64,000 bases of DNA from Neovahlkampfia damariscottae (Eukaryota > Heterolobosea > Selenaionea > Neovahlkampfiida > Neovahlkampfiidae): contig JABLTG010000002.1 in NCBI GenBank assembly GCA_016618085.1, positions 62,001 through 126,000 of the forward strand. The letters are read 5' to 3'. The notes under the pieces were generated by a model. That model saw only the letters and a program-made list of their open reading frames with translations. It was not told the DNA's origin and searched no databases. The stretch's first letter is position 1, and the number at the start of each line of letters is the position of its first letter. The position numbers and the translations under genes were made by a program. Positions 1 to 10,749 of this stretch are shown here, one piece after another.

Positions 1-1104
1 TTAGAAAAATCAAATGAATCAAGAGAAAAATTTATTAGATTATTAAGTCATGAAATTAGAACACCATTGACATCAATCATTTCAACTTGTGAATTAATGA
101 GGGAAAATGAAAAAAATGATGAAAATTTGAATAATATTCATACTTCAAGTTCAACATTACTTAGATTATTGAATAATATTTTGAATTTTTCAAAAGGATA
201 TTCGGATAAAATTAATTTTGAGTTTCATATTCACAATGTAAAAGATGCTTTAAAGAATGTATTTGAAATGACAAAACCGATTGCAGTTAAAAAAAACTTA
301 AAATTGAATTTAAAAATTGATGAAGAAATTTCATCTTTGTTGTCCATTGATTTATCAAAGTTGGAACAAGTATTTTTGAATTTAATTGGAAATGCATTGA
401 AATTTACAACAGAAGGATCAATTGATATTGAATTAAAGTCATTAAAGAAGAACAAAGAAAATGAAGAAATTTTATTTTCTGTTAAAGATACTGGTGTGGG
501 AATTGAAAAAGAGAAAATTTCAACTATATTCGAACCATTTACACAATTTGATTCATCTACTTCAAGAAAACATGGTGGAATTGGATTGGGGTTACATATT
601 TCTAAACAGATTATTGATGGATTGAATGGAGAATTGAATGTTGAAAGTCAACCAAATTTTGGAACTAAATTTAGTGTAATTTTAAAATTGAAACTTGAAA
701 AGCGATTAAACATTGAAAATGAAAACTCTTTAGATATTCAAAAACACAATTTTGAAAAAGAGAAAATATTATTATGTGAAGATAATTCTGTGAATAGATT
801 AGCAATTAAAAAAGTTTTATCAAATGTTGGATTTAATGTTGATATTTGTAAAGATGGAAATGAATTAATTCAATTGTACAAAAAGAATAAATACAAATTG
901 ATTATTACTGATTATCATATGCCAGGTATGGATGGAATTGAAGCTTCAAAAGAAATCAAAAAAATTGACGAAAATGTATACATTATTCTGTTGACTGCTG
1001 ATTTAATGGTAACAACAGAATCTTATGAATGTATAAATGAGATTATAACAAAACCTGTAATTGGAAAAAATTTGATCAACAGATTGAGTCAAATAATGTC
1101 ATAG
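1..1104 (+). CDS. Hybrid sensor histidine kinase, C-terminal part (truncated by window start)
   Basis: Signal transduction kinase with a fused receiver domain. The frame is open from base 1, so the N-terminus lies outside the window. In order I see the phospho-acceptor H-box (SHEIRTP, residues about 16-22), N-box (NLIGNALKFT), G1 box (DTGVGIE), F-box (FEPFTQFD) and G2 box (GGIGLGLHIS), which together make HisKA plus HATPase. A receiver domain follows, with the acidic pair in LLCEDNS, the phospho-accepting Asp in TDYHMPGMDG, a conserved T (LLTAD) and the switch Lys (TKP). The layout predicts His-to-Asp phosphorelay. The input domain and membrane segments cannot be seen. No intron is needed in this portion. 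Confidence 0.95.
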   Translation, partial: LEKSNESREKFIRLLSHEIRTPLTSIISTCELMRENEKNDENLNNIHTSSSTLLRLLNNILNFSKGYSDKINFEFHIHNVKDALKNVFEMTKPIAVKKNLKLNLKIDEEISSLLSIDLSKLEQVFLNLIGNALKFTTEGSIDIELKSLKKNKENEEILFSVKDTGVGIEKEKISTIFEPFTQFDSSTSRKHGGIGLGLHISKQIIDGLNGELNVESQPNFGTKFSVILKLKLEKRLNIENENSLDIQKHNFEKEKILLCEDNSVNRLAIKKVLSNVGFNVDICKDGNELIQLYKKNKYKLIITDYHMPGMDGIEASKEIKKIDENVYIILLTADLMVTTESYECINEIITKPVIGKNLINRLSQIMS

Positions 1105-1213
1105 TTCAATAAAACCCAAAAATAAGTAAATGATATTTTTGGTTTGTTCTTTTTTTTCATGTCGACTTCAAAATTTTAATTTGATTGGTCAATTCCAAAG
1201 CCACTAGAATACA

Positions 1214-2522
1214 ATGTTCAAGTCAGGTGAAGGACACGATGAAGTTGAAGATGAAGTTGAAGAAACTATGAGCCCAGTTAACAAAGAACTAAATAAAAAG
1301 GAGAAAAGAAAAAGTGGAAAATTTAAAATTTTTGGCGACAAAGAAAAAGTTTTAAAAGACGCTTTAAAAAACAGTGAAGAAGTAAATTCTAGGGTTTATA
1401 CTATGGTTAAACAATCTATTTTGATTTCCAAACATTCCAGAGAACTTTTTGACGAATATGACAATTTCAAAATTTTATTCAGAACAACAAAGAAAAAAAA
1501 AGGAAAAAAAGATGAAGATAAAAATAAAGAAGAATCAAAAGAAGAATCAAAAGAATTAGAAATGAGAGATTTTAATGGTCATATATTTACAGATATTAGA
1601 AAAATATGTTTCATTTCTGATGAAGATTACTTAAAATCAATGGGAGGTGAATTTCAGTTAGCTATGGGTGCTGGAAAAGGTTCTAATTTTATAATGAAAA
1701 CAAATGATAATAAATATATTTTAAAATCAATAACAAAAGAAGAATCTGATGAATGTAGATTGTTTATGAAAGAATTTGCAAATTATTTTCAATCAAACTT
1801 GAATACTTTAATATTACCAATATTAGGACATCATAAAATTAATTTTACTTTCAAAGAAATTAATTTTATTGTTATGGAAAATTTATTTGTAACAAAACCA
1901 GATGAAAGTTATGATTTAAAAGGATCAAGTGGTAAGATGATATATATCATATTTATATTTTCCAACAAGTTGGTAGAAATGCAAATGAAAAAGAAAAAGA
2001 AAAAAAACAATTTAAAGATATTGATTTATTTGATAATGGTAAAATATTTCAAATTGGAAAATCAAATTCAATTGAAATTATTGAACAAATTAGAAAAGAT
2101 GTTGAATTTTTATCTTCATTTTCAATTATGGATTATAGTCTCTTAATTGGAATTACAAAAGTAAATAAACAAGAAGAAGAAATTAAAAATGAAGATGAAT
2201 TTAATGAAAAAGAGTATGCATCTCATTATACTTTTTAATCTTTTTTTTGAAAGAGTTTTACAAAAATTAGAAAATTCAAGAAAATTTATTAAAATTTATA
2301 ACGAAGATGGAACTGAATTATATCATATTGCAATTATTGATTATTTTACAAAATGGGGTTTAAAAAAGATTGCTGCACAAAATTTAAAGGGTATTTCAAA
2401 TGATAAATCAGGTCTATCTACTGTTGATCCAAAGGCTTATGCAAAAAGGTAAATTTAACACAAAAAATTTTTGATTTTTTTTTAATAGATTTATGGCATT
2501 CATTCCAAGTATTTTTCAATAA
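1214..2522 (+). CDS. Phosphatidylinositol phosphate kinase (PIPK)
   Basis: Makes phosphoinositide bisphosphates at membranes. Proposed exons are 1214-1931, 1970-2213, 2254-2448 and 2489-2522 (396 aa); all introns are GT-AG, 38-40 nt. Family marks: GAGKGSNF-like nucleotide loop, DLKGS followed after intron 1 by VGR (the classic DLKGSTVGR), MDYSLLIGI, IDYFTKWGLKK, and the activation-loop and C-terminal block STVDPKAYAKRF. The 40-nt intron 2214-2253 removes an apparent stop and restores frame, so no sequencing error is needed. The N-terminus is acidic and lysine rich with no lipid-binding domain visible. An inverted CCAAT (ATTGG 1184-1188) lies 26 nt upstream of the ATG. Confidence 0.92.
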
Positions 2523-2610
2523 AAAAGAAATTTTATTGAAAAATTATTATAAAATCATTTTTATTTTTTTAAATCCAATTTCATTGGATAATTATTTTGT
2601 TTCAACAGTA

Positions 2611-4534
2611 ATGTCAAGGAGTTCAAGATTTAGTCTTTTTGAACGTAAAAAACCTAATGAAACAAGTAATAGAAACTCATTTGATGAAAGATCTTTACAA
2701 CCTCAAGCTTCTTCTTTTTCCATGAAAGATCTTGATAAAAAAGATAAACCTATAAAGTTTGGTGTATTGCTGAAAGATGGAGGATTCCAAAAGAAAAGTT
2801 GGGATAAAAGATATTTCGTTTTATATTCAGATGGAGTTCTAGAATATTATAAAAATGTACCATTACCAAAAGATCCAACACAATTAGCGGATATCAAACA
2901 AGGAGAATTTAAAGGAAGTTTAAATGTAACTGAATGCACAATACGTTCTGGAAAAGTAAAAAAAAAAAAAAAAAAAAAATAATTAAAAAAAAAAAAAAAA
3001 AGGCAAGAGCAAAAAAAGACAGTGTTTTAGAACTTGATACTTTAGAAAGAATATTTTATTTAGGATTTGATACAACTATTGAAATGATATCATGGGAAAG
3101 TGCAATGAGACAAATTGGATGTAAGAAAATATTAATATTATTAAAAATAAACTAAGTTAAAATGGATTCAAAAAAAAAACCAGGTGAAAAAAAGAAAAGA
3201 CCAACACGTTCTGCGACTAAAATTATAAGAGAAAAGAAAGAAAGAATATTATTTAAAGAAGAAGATCCTGAATTAATTGAAATGAGAGAAGAAAATTCAA
3301 ATCTAAAAATTGAATTAAAAAAATTGAAAAATGAAATGGAAGGATTTCAAGAAGAATTAAAAATATTACAAGAAAAATTAAAAATAAATGAAGAAGAAAA
3401 TGAATTAAAATCAAATGAAAATACGAATTTAATAAAAAAAATAAACGAAAAAGAAGAAGAAATGAAAGAAAAAAAAAATGAAATTTTAAATTTTGAAAAT
3501 GAAATTAAAAATAATGAGGAAGAATTAAAAGATTTAAAAGAAAAAAAAGAAAAAAAGATTAAAGAATTAAAAGAAAAAGTGAATCAAGTAAACTCAGATA
3601 AAACTTATAATATTTTTTTTGACAGTTACAAAATCAATTAATGGAAGCATCAACCAATCAAGATTCAAAAGAAGAAACATTAAAACAATTTGAAGAATAT
3701 CAAAAAAGAGAAATTGAATTTGAAGAAAAATTAACAAAAGAAAAAGAAAATAATGATATTTTAGAAAAAGATTTAAATGGAACAAAAAAAGAAATTTTAA
3801 AATTACAAGAAGATTATCAAAAATTATTACAAGAAAAAAAAATATTACAAGAAGAAAATGAACAATATTCAATATTAAAAGCATTTTATGAAAAAACAAA
3901 AAAAGAATTAGATGAAAATAAAGATAAAAATGTAACATTAAAAAGAAAAGTTACATCATTGGAAGATGAAAATGCTGAATTAGAACAAAAAAATGAAAAT
4001 TTACAAAATCAAATTAATCGTTTAACTGGAAAAGTAAATATTACTCCAAAAAAAGAATTGATAACATCACCAAATTCAAATCCAATTCAAAAACAAAGTT
4101 CAACATCTTCAATTGAATCAACATCAATTATTGGTGGAAATAATATCTTTAAATTAATTGATCAAATTAAAAATAATGATAAAAAATTAAAAGAAATTGA
4201 TTTAAATAATAAATCAGTTTCAGATGATGATCTTGAAAGAATATCAAAAGCAATGAAAAATAATACAATTGTTAAGAAATTAGATTTTTCAAATAACTTT
4301 AATCTAACTGGTTTAACTATTGAACATGTTTGTGAAATGATGTTGGAAAATAAAACATTAGAAGAATTAATATTTGATAATTGTCCATTAAAATTAACTG
4401 CAGTAGAAAAATTAATTTCAACTTTAGAAAAGAATCATACACTAATTCAAATGAGTTGTGGTTCAAATGAAACTAATGAACATATTGATCAAGTTGAAGA
4501 TATTCTTGATAGGAATTATGATGAATTAAACTAA
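2611..4534 (+). CDS. PH domain, coiled coil and LRR protein
   Basis: Exons 2611-2955, 3003-3120, 3157-3587 and 3626-4534 (about 600 aa) fit in one frame. Residues about 45-165 form a PH domain (KFGVLLKDGG..KKSWDKRYFVLY..LEYYK, ending FYLGFDTTIEMISWESAM). A long charged coiled coil of about 300 residues follows. The C-terminus carries leucine-rich repeats of RNase-inhibitor or tropomodulin type (NNKSVSDDDLERISKAMKNN, then NKTLEELIFDNCPL). This suggests a membrane-recruited cytoskeletal or scaffold protein; the exact role is unknown. The start is set by ATG 2611, just after CCAAT and ATTGG boxes at 2576-2587; upstream in-frame codons have no ATG. The stop lies 10 nt from the stop of the convergent TBC1D7-like gene. 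Confidence 0.85.
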
Positions 4535-4544
4535 AATATATATA

Positions 4545-5463
4545 TTACTTTTTATTAAATTCAATTGCTTTTGTTATAACATTCTCAATATCAACTTCTT
4601 TTAAACATGTAATTAATATTTTTTTTGCTTCATTTGGATTGGATAATATTTTTGGTCTTAAAAAATAAATGAATGATTTGGCAATTGAAACTATAAAATT
4701 ATCATCTGAAATGAATATTATTCCCCATAATCGTTTAACTATAAATAGATTTGTATGTCTGACAAATAGACTTGCAAACCAACTCTCAAATATTTCATCT
4801 AATGTTTCTTCATCTAATTTAATATCTTTTGTATATTCTTTTAATTTTATTTTCCATTCTTCAATTTTAATTTTCCAATTTTCTTGATCAAATTTATATT
4901 TTTCTAACATTGCATTATAACACCAATATACTTCATAATTCTTTTCAAAAACAGAACATAATGATTTAATTAATACATTTTTATAAAAATCTGGATATGT
5001 ACATTTCTTTTTTGAATCTTTCCAACATTTTAATCTTTCACAAAACTTTAAAAAAAGTTCATTTTGTTTTTTTTTTTTTACTGAAACAACTTCAATTATT
5101 TCTTGTGATCTTTTAGTTTCCTTTGAACAAAAACATGCATTCAATAAATCTTCATATTCTTCTTCTGCTTGTTTTTCAATAAAACTCCAACTTTCTCGAT
5201 GTTTTGGTAACACTCCTAAAAATATTTTCCATATAACATGAATGTGTTCACCTGGTATTGCTTGATTTTCCAGAAAGCTTACAATCGTTGTTTTTTCTAT
5301 TTTTAAATTTAAAACATTTTTTTTTCCAAATTCAAACCAACATGATTTTCATGAAGTATTGTGTCCAATTTTTTTGAACTGATCCCTTTATTTACACCTT
5401 CGAAAAATTAATAATTTGAAGTAAACCTATGGCGGAATAAAATCGTCCTCTGTATTTATCCAT
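4545..5463 (-). CDS. TBC1D7-like protein (TSC complex subunit type)
   Basis: TBC-fold protein; in animals TBC1D7 is the third subunit of the TSC1-TSC2 complex, a GAP for Rheb upstream of TORC1. The body (222 aa open frame 4545-5213, continuing upstream) aligns by eye along its whole length: WKIFLGVLPKHRES (human WKVLLGILPPHHES), DCYW-like EVYWCYNAM, RLWGIIF, and the tail DIENVITKAIEFNKK (human DAIVSKAIDLWHKH). The upstream part (LHENHVGLNLEKKNVLNL) also matches but is joined in another frame across a nine-A run near 5320, so a one-base homopolymer error or a real frameshift lies there. The start is probably ATG 5463, followed by a 29-nt intron or a second indel near 5408-5436. Catalytic TBC Arg and Gln are not evident, as in human TBC1D7. 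Confidence 0.72.
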
Positions 5464-5728
5464 CGTCAAATCTGTTTAATTTTGTGAGACCTAAAATGAT
5501 TGGTGGGTAATTAAATATCATCACTATATCTCTTTCTTTGAAATAACTAAGTTTTTAATTGAAAAGTGTATCTGGTCAAACGAAGGTTTCATTGGACAAC
5601 GTCAAAAAAAACAACGAATCACAAAGCTTTTCACCTGCACACATCCGACAACTCAAAAATAACCTTTTCATCAAAATAAAATTTATTTTAGTAAATTCCT
5701 ATTTAAATTATGTTTGGAGCAAAATCTT
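5464..5728. promoter_or_regulatory. Intergenic region with CCAAT boxes
   Basis: Lies between the TBC1D7-like start and the 3' end of the carrier gene, both on the minus strand. It holds an inverted CCAAT (ATTGG at about 5500) 40 nt from the ATG and another near 5591. I see no coding frame or RNA gene in it. Confidence 0.5.
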
Positions 5729-6606
5729 CTAATTTCCATTCAACAATTTAATTACAAATTCATAACCTAGAAATGTCGCGGCATTTACAGGAAATGCTCT
5801 TATAACAGATGGTGCATACCCAACAAATAAACCTCTCCAACCTTCTGTTTTCAAAATATGTGCAAAAGCATCTTTAATTTTCAGTTTTCCATGATTTGCT
5901 TGGATGTTTGATTTAACAATATCAAATGGATAACTAACTGCCCATGCCATGGTTCCTGCCAAACCTCCACTTAACATATAATCAACAGGTCCAAGTTCTC
6001 CTCTTCTTTTTGACAAAAATTCCTTTGTTTTTTCATAGCTCATGAAGTAAATAAAATTGAAAGGCACTTCACGTGCAAGTGTTGAACAAAACCCATGATA
6101 CAAATTTCTTACACCACCTGGTTGGTTTACAGTTTCTTTTAAACAACTTGTAAAACCTTGAAATTGTTTGGTGTTAATTTGTAATCTGATTTTAATCAAT
6201 TCAACAGGAGAAACCAACAAAGAATTTGCTAAAACATTTAGAACAATATTAAAGTACCAAATCCTGCAACTGATCCTGAAACAGCGACACCTGTTATACC
6301 TTCTTGTGGTAAATGTGGCTTGATGTTTCCATAAACTCCGAATAAAATTGCCAAATTACCCATTTCTCCGATTAAAGGTGAAAACATACCTTTATATAAT
6401 CCTTTTATACCTCTTTCTTTTGCAATAGTTTGCTTTAAACAATCAAAAAAAGATGAAAATTGAGGATTTGTTCTAGATTGAGTTTGTAAACGAACTCTGA
6501 TGGTATCCATTGGATGTCCTGTTGCTACACCACACATACCTCCGATTGAACCAGCAACAAATTCATTAATAACTTGAACAACTTTGCTTTGTTTTTTTTC
6601 TGTCAT
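5729..6606 (-). CDS. Mitochondrial carrier family protein (SLC25; carnitine/ornithine-carrier type)
   Basis: Inner mitochondrial membrane solute exchanger. Exons 6258-6606 and 5729-6228, with a 29-nt intron 6229-6257, give about 282 aa, the usual carrier length. Three tandem carrier repeats are clear: GHPMDTIRVRLQTQ..GLYKGMFSPL, SPVELIKIRLQ..NLYHGFCSTLARE and SYPFDIVKSNIQ..GLFVGYAPSVIRAFP, each with the P-x-D/E-x-x-K/R signature. The split of the second signature (GFA/NSLLVSPVE) is restored exactly by splicing. Similarity is closest to the carnitine/acylcarnitine and ornithine carriers; the substrate is inferred only. The start is ATG 6606. A longer frame from a TTG is unlikely because a CCAATCA box (6613-6617 inverted) lies in it, 7 nt from the ATG. 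Confidence 0.9.
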
Positions 6607-6731
6607 CAGTTGATTGGTTGACAATTTCAGTTTGGAAGGTTGGGTATGGAAAATAAATTTTTTTGTTTATTTCAAAAATAACATAAATCAAAATAAATGA
6701 GAGAGAATCTCATTGGATCAACAAATCATTC
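6607..6731. promoter_or_regulatory. Divergent promoter, carrier gene and RFWD3-like gene
   Basis: 125 bp between two divergent ATGs. ATTGG at 6613-6617 serves the minus-strand carrier gene (AACCAATCAActgATG read on that strand). ATTGG at 6712-6716 sits 15 nt before the plus-strand ATG. The remainder is A/T-rich without further recognisable signal. Confidence 0.55.
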
Positions 6732-8507
6732 ATGCTTTTTGGCGAACCAACAACACCTCTGTCTCAGTCAAGTAATTCCTCACAAGAACTTCTGACTCAA
6801 CCAAAAATTCCACAAGAAGATGAATCATCGTATAAATCACCAATTTTAAGTCAAAACTCAACAAAAAGCGAAACTCCAAACGTTTTTTCATTCACTTCTG
6901 AAGAAACTTTATCCAGAAACAATCAAGACTATGAATTAAAATCAAGTCAAGATTCAAATACATCATCAAGTCAAAAATCAAAATTAAAAATATTTTCTCA
7001 AAAAAGTACGAAATCAGAAACAATTACCATCGGATCAGATGATGAAGATGATATAAGAATAACAAACAAAAGATCAACTATTCAAAAAATAGAACAAATA
7101 CCCAAAAAAATGAAATACGAAAATTTAGAAAAAAGTAACACTTGTTCAATATGTTTAGAACCATGGAATTGCAGTGGAATTCATCAAATTTGGTATAAAA
7201 AATCATATTAAATCTAATATCTCAGTTGTCTAGAATGTGGTCATTTATTTGGAAAGAATTGTATAGAAAAATGGTTGAATCAAAAAAAGAATTGTCCAAA
7301 ATGTCTTCAAAAAGCATTCAAAAATCAAATTAGATTATTATATCATGAAAATATTTCTACAATAAATGATGAAAAAGTATTAGAAACAAAGAGATTATTA
7401 CAAGTTGAAAGAGAATTAAGAAAAGAATCAGAGAAGAATTATTCAAAATTGAAAAAAGAATTTACATCAATAAAGGAAGAATTATTAGAAATGAAATCAA
7501 AAATTGAATTAAAAGTAAAAAAAAAAAATGAATTTTTAATATTTGAAGTCGATTAAAAATGAATTGAAAAATGAGAAATTCATTTTTAAAACAAATATTG
7601 AGATTTCAGTAAGATTCAATAATAAAATTTATTCAATTAGAATGGAAGAGTTATGGATTTTTGTGATGATAAATTATTTATTGGATGCAATGTTGGTGAT
7701 ATTTTGATTGAACATTTAGAAATTAAAAAGAAAGAAACATGTTTGAGAGTACATTCAAAATCAATTAGAGATTTAAAAGTAAAGAATAATTTAATTTTAT
7801 CATCATCTTATGAATCTTTAAAAATATCAAATAATAAAAAAATGAATATATCCATTGATATTCCAAATGAAGATATTTGGTCATGTTGTTGGAATGAAAA
7901 TGATGAAAATTTGATTTCTTGTGGAACACATTCAGGAAAATTATTAATTTTTGATATTAGAAATACAAAAGATAAATTGAAACAATATCTTTCACCACAT
8001 ATTGTTCCATTACATTCACTCCAACATGTCAAAGAATATAATGGATATTTGTCTAGTAGTATAAATGGTATTTATTTTTTTGAAGAATTGAAATCACCAA
8101 CAATAATATCAACTGGAAATTGTTCATTTACAACTTTTAATGAAGGTTTAATTCTTTCAACATTTCGTGAAACTTCAAATACAAAATCATCACATAAAAT
8201 ATTTACATTGAATAGAAATTTTGAATGTCAAAATTTAAAAATAATTGAAGGATTTAAATTGAAATCAACATTATCAAAATCATGTTTGTTCAAATTACCT
8301 ACTGAATCTTTAATTGTTGCATCAAATTCTGAAGATTCAAAACAAGTTATTCTTTGGAATTATTCACAAAGTCATTCATCAATTTTTCAATCAATCAATT
8401 GTTCAAATATTGGTCAAATACTTCAAGTAAAAAGTTTTAATAATGGTAATTGTTTTTCAATTCTCGGAAAAGATAAAGTGTTGATATATAAATTGTTAAA
8501 ATATTAG
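6732..8507 (+). CDS. RFWD3-like RING and WD40 E3 ubiquitin ligase
   Basis: E3 ligase related to RFWD3, which in animals ubiquitylates RPA and RAD51 at stalled forks. Exons 6732-7192, 7226-7514, 7549-7608 and 7641-8507 (558 aa), with introns of 32-34 nt. The N-terminus is Ser/Thr/Gln rich with many SQ sites and an acidic SDDEDD stretch. The C3HC4 RING reads CSICLEPWNCSG..ECGHLFGKNCIEKW..CPKC and is split by intron 1. A coiled coil follows (LLQVERELRKESEK), then WD40-type repeats opened by HSKSIRDLKVKNNLILSSSYE, matching RFWD3 HSKQIRDLAF. A neighbouring BRCT gene ends 7 nt away on the other strand. High confidence in family, lower in substrate. Confidence 0.9.
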
Positions 8508-8513
8508 AATCAT

Positions 8514-9247
8514 TTATTTTTCATTTTTTGATTTCATCAAATATGATAAAGTATCTTTTTTCTCCCAATGAGAAAGAGAATCAATCAACCATTTCTTTGA
8601 TACTATTGGAATATTTTTCTTAACTGCGAATTCATATTTATTTCCTTCAGGACTAAAAGATTAGAGAATAAGAAAACTAACGATAAAGAAATTAAGATAT
8701 TAATATTCTCTTTTAAATCAGGTGAATAAAAAGCACCTGTTCTTCTTATTAAATATATCATATCATCTCTTTCAGATTCTTTAAATCCTGTAATACATAT
8801 TTTTAAATTCTTAAATGTTTCAATTCCTTCAACTGATTTAAATGGTTTGAAGATGATATTTGAATTTATATCAAGTATTTCTTTTTCAGTAATACAAGAA
8901 TCAATGTATTGAATTGTACAAAATATGAATTCTGTTGATGTGTATTTAAATTCATCTCCATTGATATCATGTAAAAATGGAGTAACAAAGAAAGTACAAC
9001 CATCTATTTGATCTACAATTGTACCATTAAAATATTCTATATTTTCTGTAATCATTGATGTCAATTTTTTTGCATATCCTTCAATATAAAAATAATGATT
9101 TACCAACAAAAGATTATTTTCTATTTTTGTTTTTTCATTTTTTTTTATTTTTTCTGTTGCTGGTGAATAATAATCTACTTGTGGATTATTTTCTTTATTC
9201 ATTGTTTTTAATCTTGATAAAGTTGGTGTCTTCATTGTTGCTTTCAT
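8514..9247 (-). CDS. Twin-BRCT protein
   Basis: Probable DNA-damage or replication adaptor. Exons 8682-9247 and 8514-8652 with a 29-nt intron 8653-8681 give about 234 aa. BRCT 1 covers about residues 50-125 (YFNGTIVDQIDGCTFFVTPF, then a conserved aromatic region). BRCT 2 covers about residues 140-225: FKNLKICITGFKESERDDM, then ISLSPEGNKYEFAVKKNIP and the invariant Trp in SKKWLIDSL, the last part supplied only after splicing. No other domain is visible. A short basic N-terminus precedes it. It is similar in size to small TopBP1 or Rad4-type fragments but no orthologue is assigned. Confidence 0.85.
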
Positions 9248-9292
9248 CTCAAAAACAGAATTAGTTGACCAATCATTATTAAATCATTTTAT

Positions 9293-9865
9293 TTATGAAT
9301 TTTTTTTTTTCAAAAGTTCATTTTCTCTTTGTTTCAAAGCAGATTCACAAAGTTGTTTCCTTGAAATTTCTTCATCCGACAATTGACGATATAAATTATT
9401 TAATCTAATAATTTCCCCTCTAATTGTAATCATTTCCGCATTTAATTGATCAATTGTCTTTTCAGAGATATCTTCATTTGACTTTAAATTAACGGTTGCT
9501 CCATTTGGATTTTTAATTTTATTTGATAATTTTGATTCTCCACTTTGATCATCTTTTTTCCAGTTTGGAATTACAAATGTTCCTAATTTTTCTAAATTTA
9601 AACGTTTTTCAAAATCTTGATAACTTTGACATTGAGCTACAGATAATTGACTTTCTAAAGATTCTAATTCACTTATTAAATTCTTTTTTTTTTTTTTAAT
9701 TATTTATTTTTTTACTGTCAAAGTCGTTTTTTTTTCTTCGTCATCAGCTGAAGAATTTGAAATAGTTAATATTTTCTTTTGATTCTTTTCAATATTGTTG
9801 TATATTTCTTTAACTCTTTGAACACTTGATGCATAATCAACACTTGTTTCAGTCAATGAAGTCAT
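9293..9865 (-). CDS. Small coiled-coil protein, family not recognised
   Basis: Exons 9716-9865 and 9293-9682, joined across a 33-nt A-rich intron 9683-9715, give 179 aa in one frame. Residues about 1-85 and 110-175 are coiled coil; between them a short conserved-looking segment reads KLGTFVIPNWKK. No catalytic motif. Start chosen at ATG 9865 because an earlier TTG would place the CCAAT box (AACCAATTCACAAATG on the minus strand) inside the gene. The second exon has no ATG near its front and so is easily missed. Function unknown. Confidence 0.7.
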
Positions 9866-10203
9866 TTGTGAATTGGTTTTGACCAATAAAATTGAATTAA
9901 ATTTTATTTTATTTTGAGCTGCAAATGCTGTAAAGGTTCATCCATACAGATTAAATGACAAAATAATTGTTTGGAATAAGAGGTTTGCTTAAGTTAAAAG
10001 TAAGTTTGAGAGATAAAGTTAGTCCTGGTATGTTGTACCTGAACTGTTTATTTAGACAAAAACCGTTACAAAATAACGGGCATTTGTAGTAATGGTATGA
10101 ATACAAGTTATTCAATACAATAATTGGAAACAGATTTAATCTTCGAGATGATTTTTCAATACGCTAGAATAAGAAATTTGGATGATTATTTTCGGAAAAA
10201 CAT
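9866..10203. other. Intergenic region with dispersed repeat and small hairpin
   Basis: 338 bp without a gene. It holds the promoter of the coiled-coil gene (ATTGG and CCAAT at 9873-9887), one copy of a short dispersed repeat (9968-10010) and a perfect 6-bp inverted repeat CCGTTA-caaaa-TAACGG at 10063-10079. Nothing else is recognisable. Confidence 0.5.
9968..10010 (+). repeat. Dispersed 43-bp repeat, copy 1
   Basis: Core TGTTTGGAATAA..GGTTTG followed by AAGTTAAAAGTAAGTTTGAG. The same arrangement recurs at 60243-60284 with a few changes. Flanks differ, so this is a short mobile or structural remnant rather than a gene duplicate. Confidence 0.6.
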
Positions 10204-10644
10204 TTAGAAATCATTTATTAATGGACATCTATATCCATCATAATCAATAACATCGGTTGCAATCGCTATAATATCCAGTATCCACCAAATAACACCTTTT
10301 TTTTAATAATGAATTATTTTCGTTTAGAATACCTCCAAATCCGCAAGTAAATATTGTAACTACTATTTTAAATATTCCTAAACCCCAGTATGATAAATAG
10401 AAACGATCAACTCCGACAAGTCCTCTTTAAAATTTAATTATTAATTTTCTAACGTAAAAGGAATTATGGCCAAAATGAAAGCAGTTTTTTTGCTTTTTCC
10501 ACCATGAATTGTACAATTAAAAGAAGAAGTACAATTTTTAAATATTTGTTCAATTGAATATTCTTGTATTTTTGTATCAATAGATTTTGATTCTACGACA
10601 GTAAATGATAAAATTATTAACAACAAGAAGATAAAATATTTCAT
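10204..10644 (-). CDS. TM2-domain membrane protein with signal peptide
   Basis: Exons 10454-10644, 10333-10424 and 10204-10295 sum to 375 nt, 124 aa. Introns are 29 and 37 nt. Residues 1-20 form a signal peptide (MKYFIFLLLIILSFTVVES). A Cys-containing lumenal stretch (NCTSSFNCT) has glycosylation sites. The TM2 domain consists of two membrane helices joined by the diagnostic DRF motif (GLVGVDRFYLSYWGLG) and ends with GFGGVIWWILDIIAIATD. Both introns fall inside the TM2 domain and splicing rebuilds it exactly. TM2D proteins are linked in animals to phagocytosis and Notch signalling; a role here is not inferable. Confidence 0.88.
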
Positions 10645-10749
10645 TATGAAACCAATTTATGAACAACTAATCCTTCAAATTTATGAAGAGGAAAAAAATT
10701 ACTTTTCTGATTAGAAACCAAAATGATTGGATAAAAAAAAGAGCATATT

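Noticed and set aside
2221-2253. Frameshift in the PIP kinase
   Set aside because: A 40-nt GT-AG intron (2214-2253) restores frame fully, so no lesion is needed.
3594-3938. Leu/Phe-rich frame on the minus strand
   Set aside because: Antisense shadow of the Lys/Glu-rich coiled coil in the PH-LRR gene.
5464-5728. tRNA or snRNA gene in the intergenic gap
   Set aside because: No A/B box pair, T-loop or snRNA core motif found here or in other gaps of the window.
6607-6624. Longer carrier protein beginning at a TTG
   Set aside because: The extension contains the CCAAT box; the same artefact occurs at 9886, 22767, 23385, 30957, 30968, 39139, 46980 and 57483.
10063-10079. Terminator hairpin CCGTTA-caaaa-TAACGG
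   Set aside because: Six pairs, no U tract, and intrinsic terminators are not expected in a nuclear genome; noted only as an inverted repeat.
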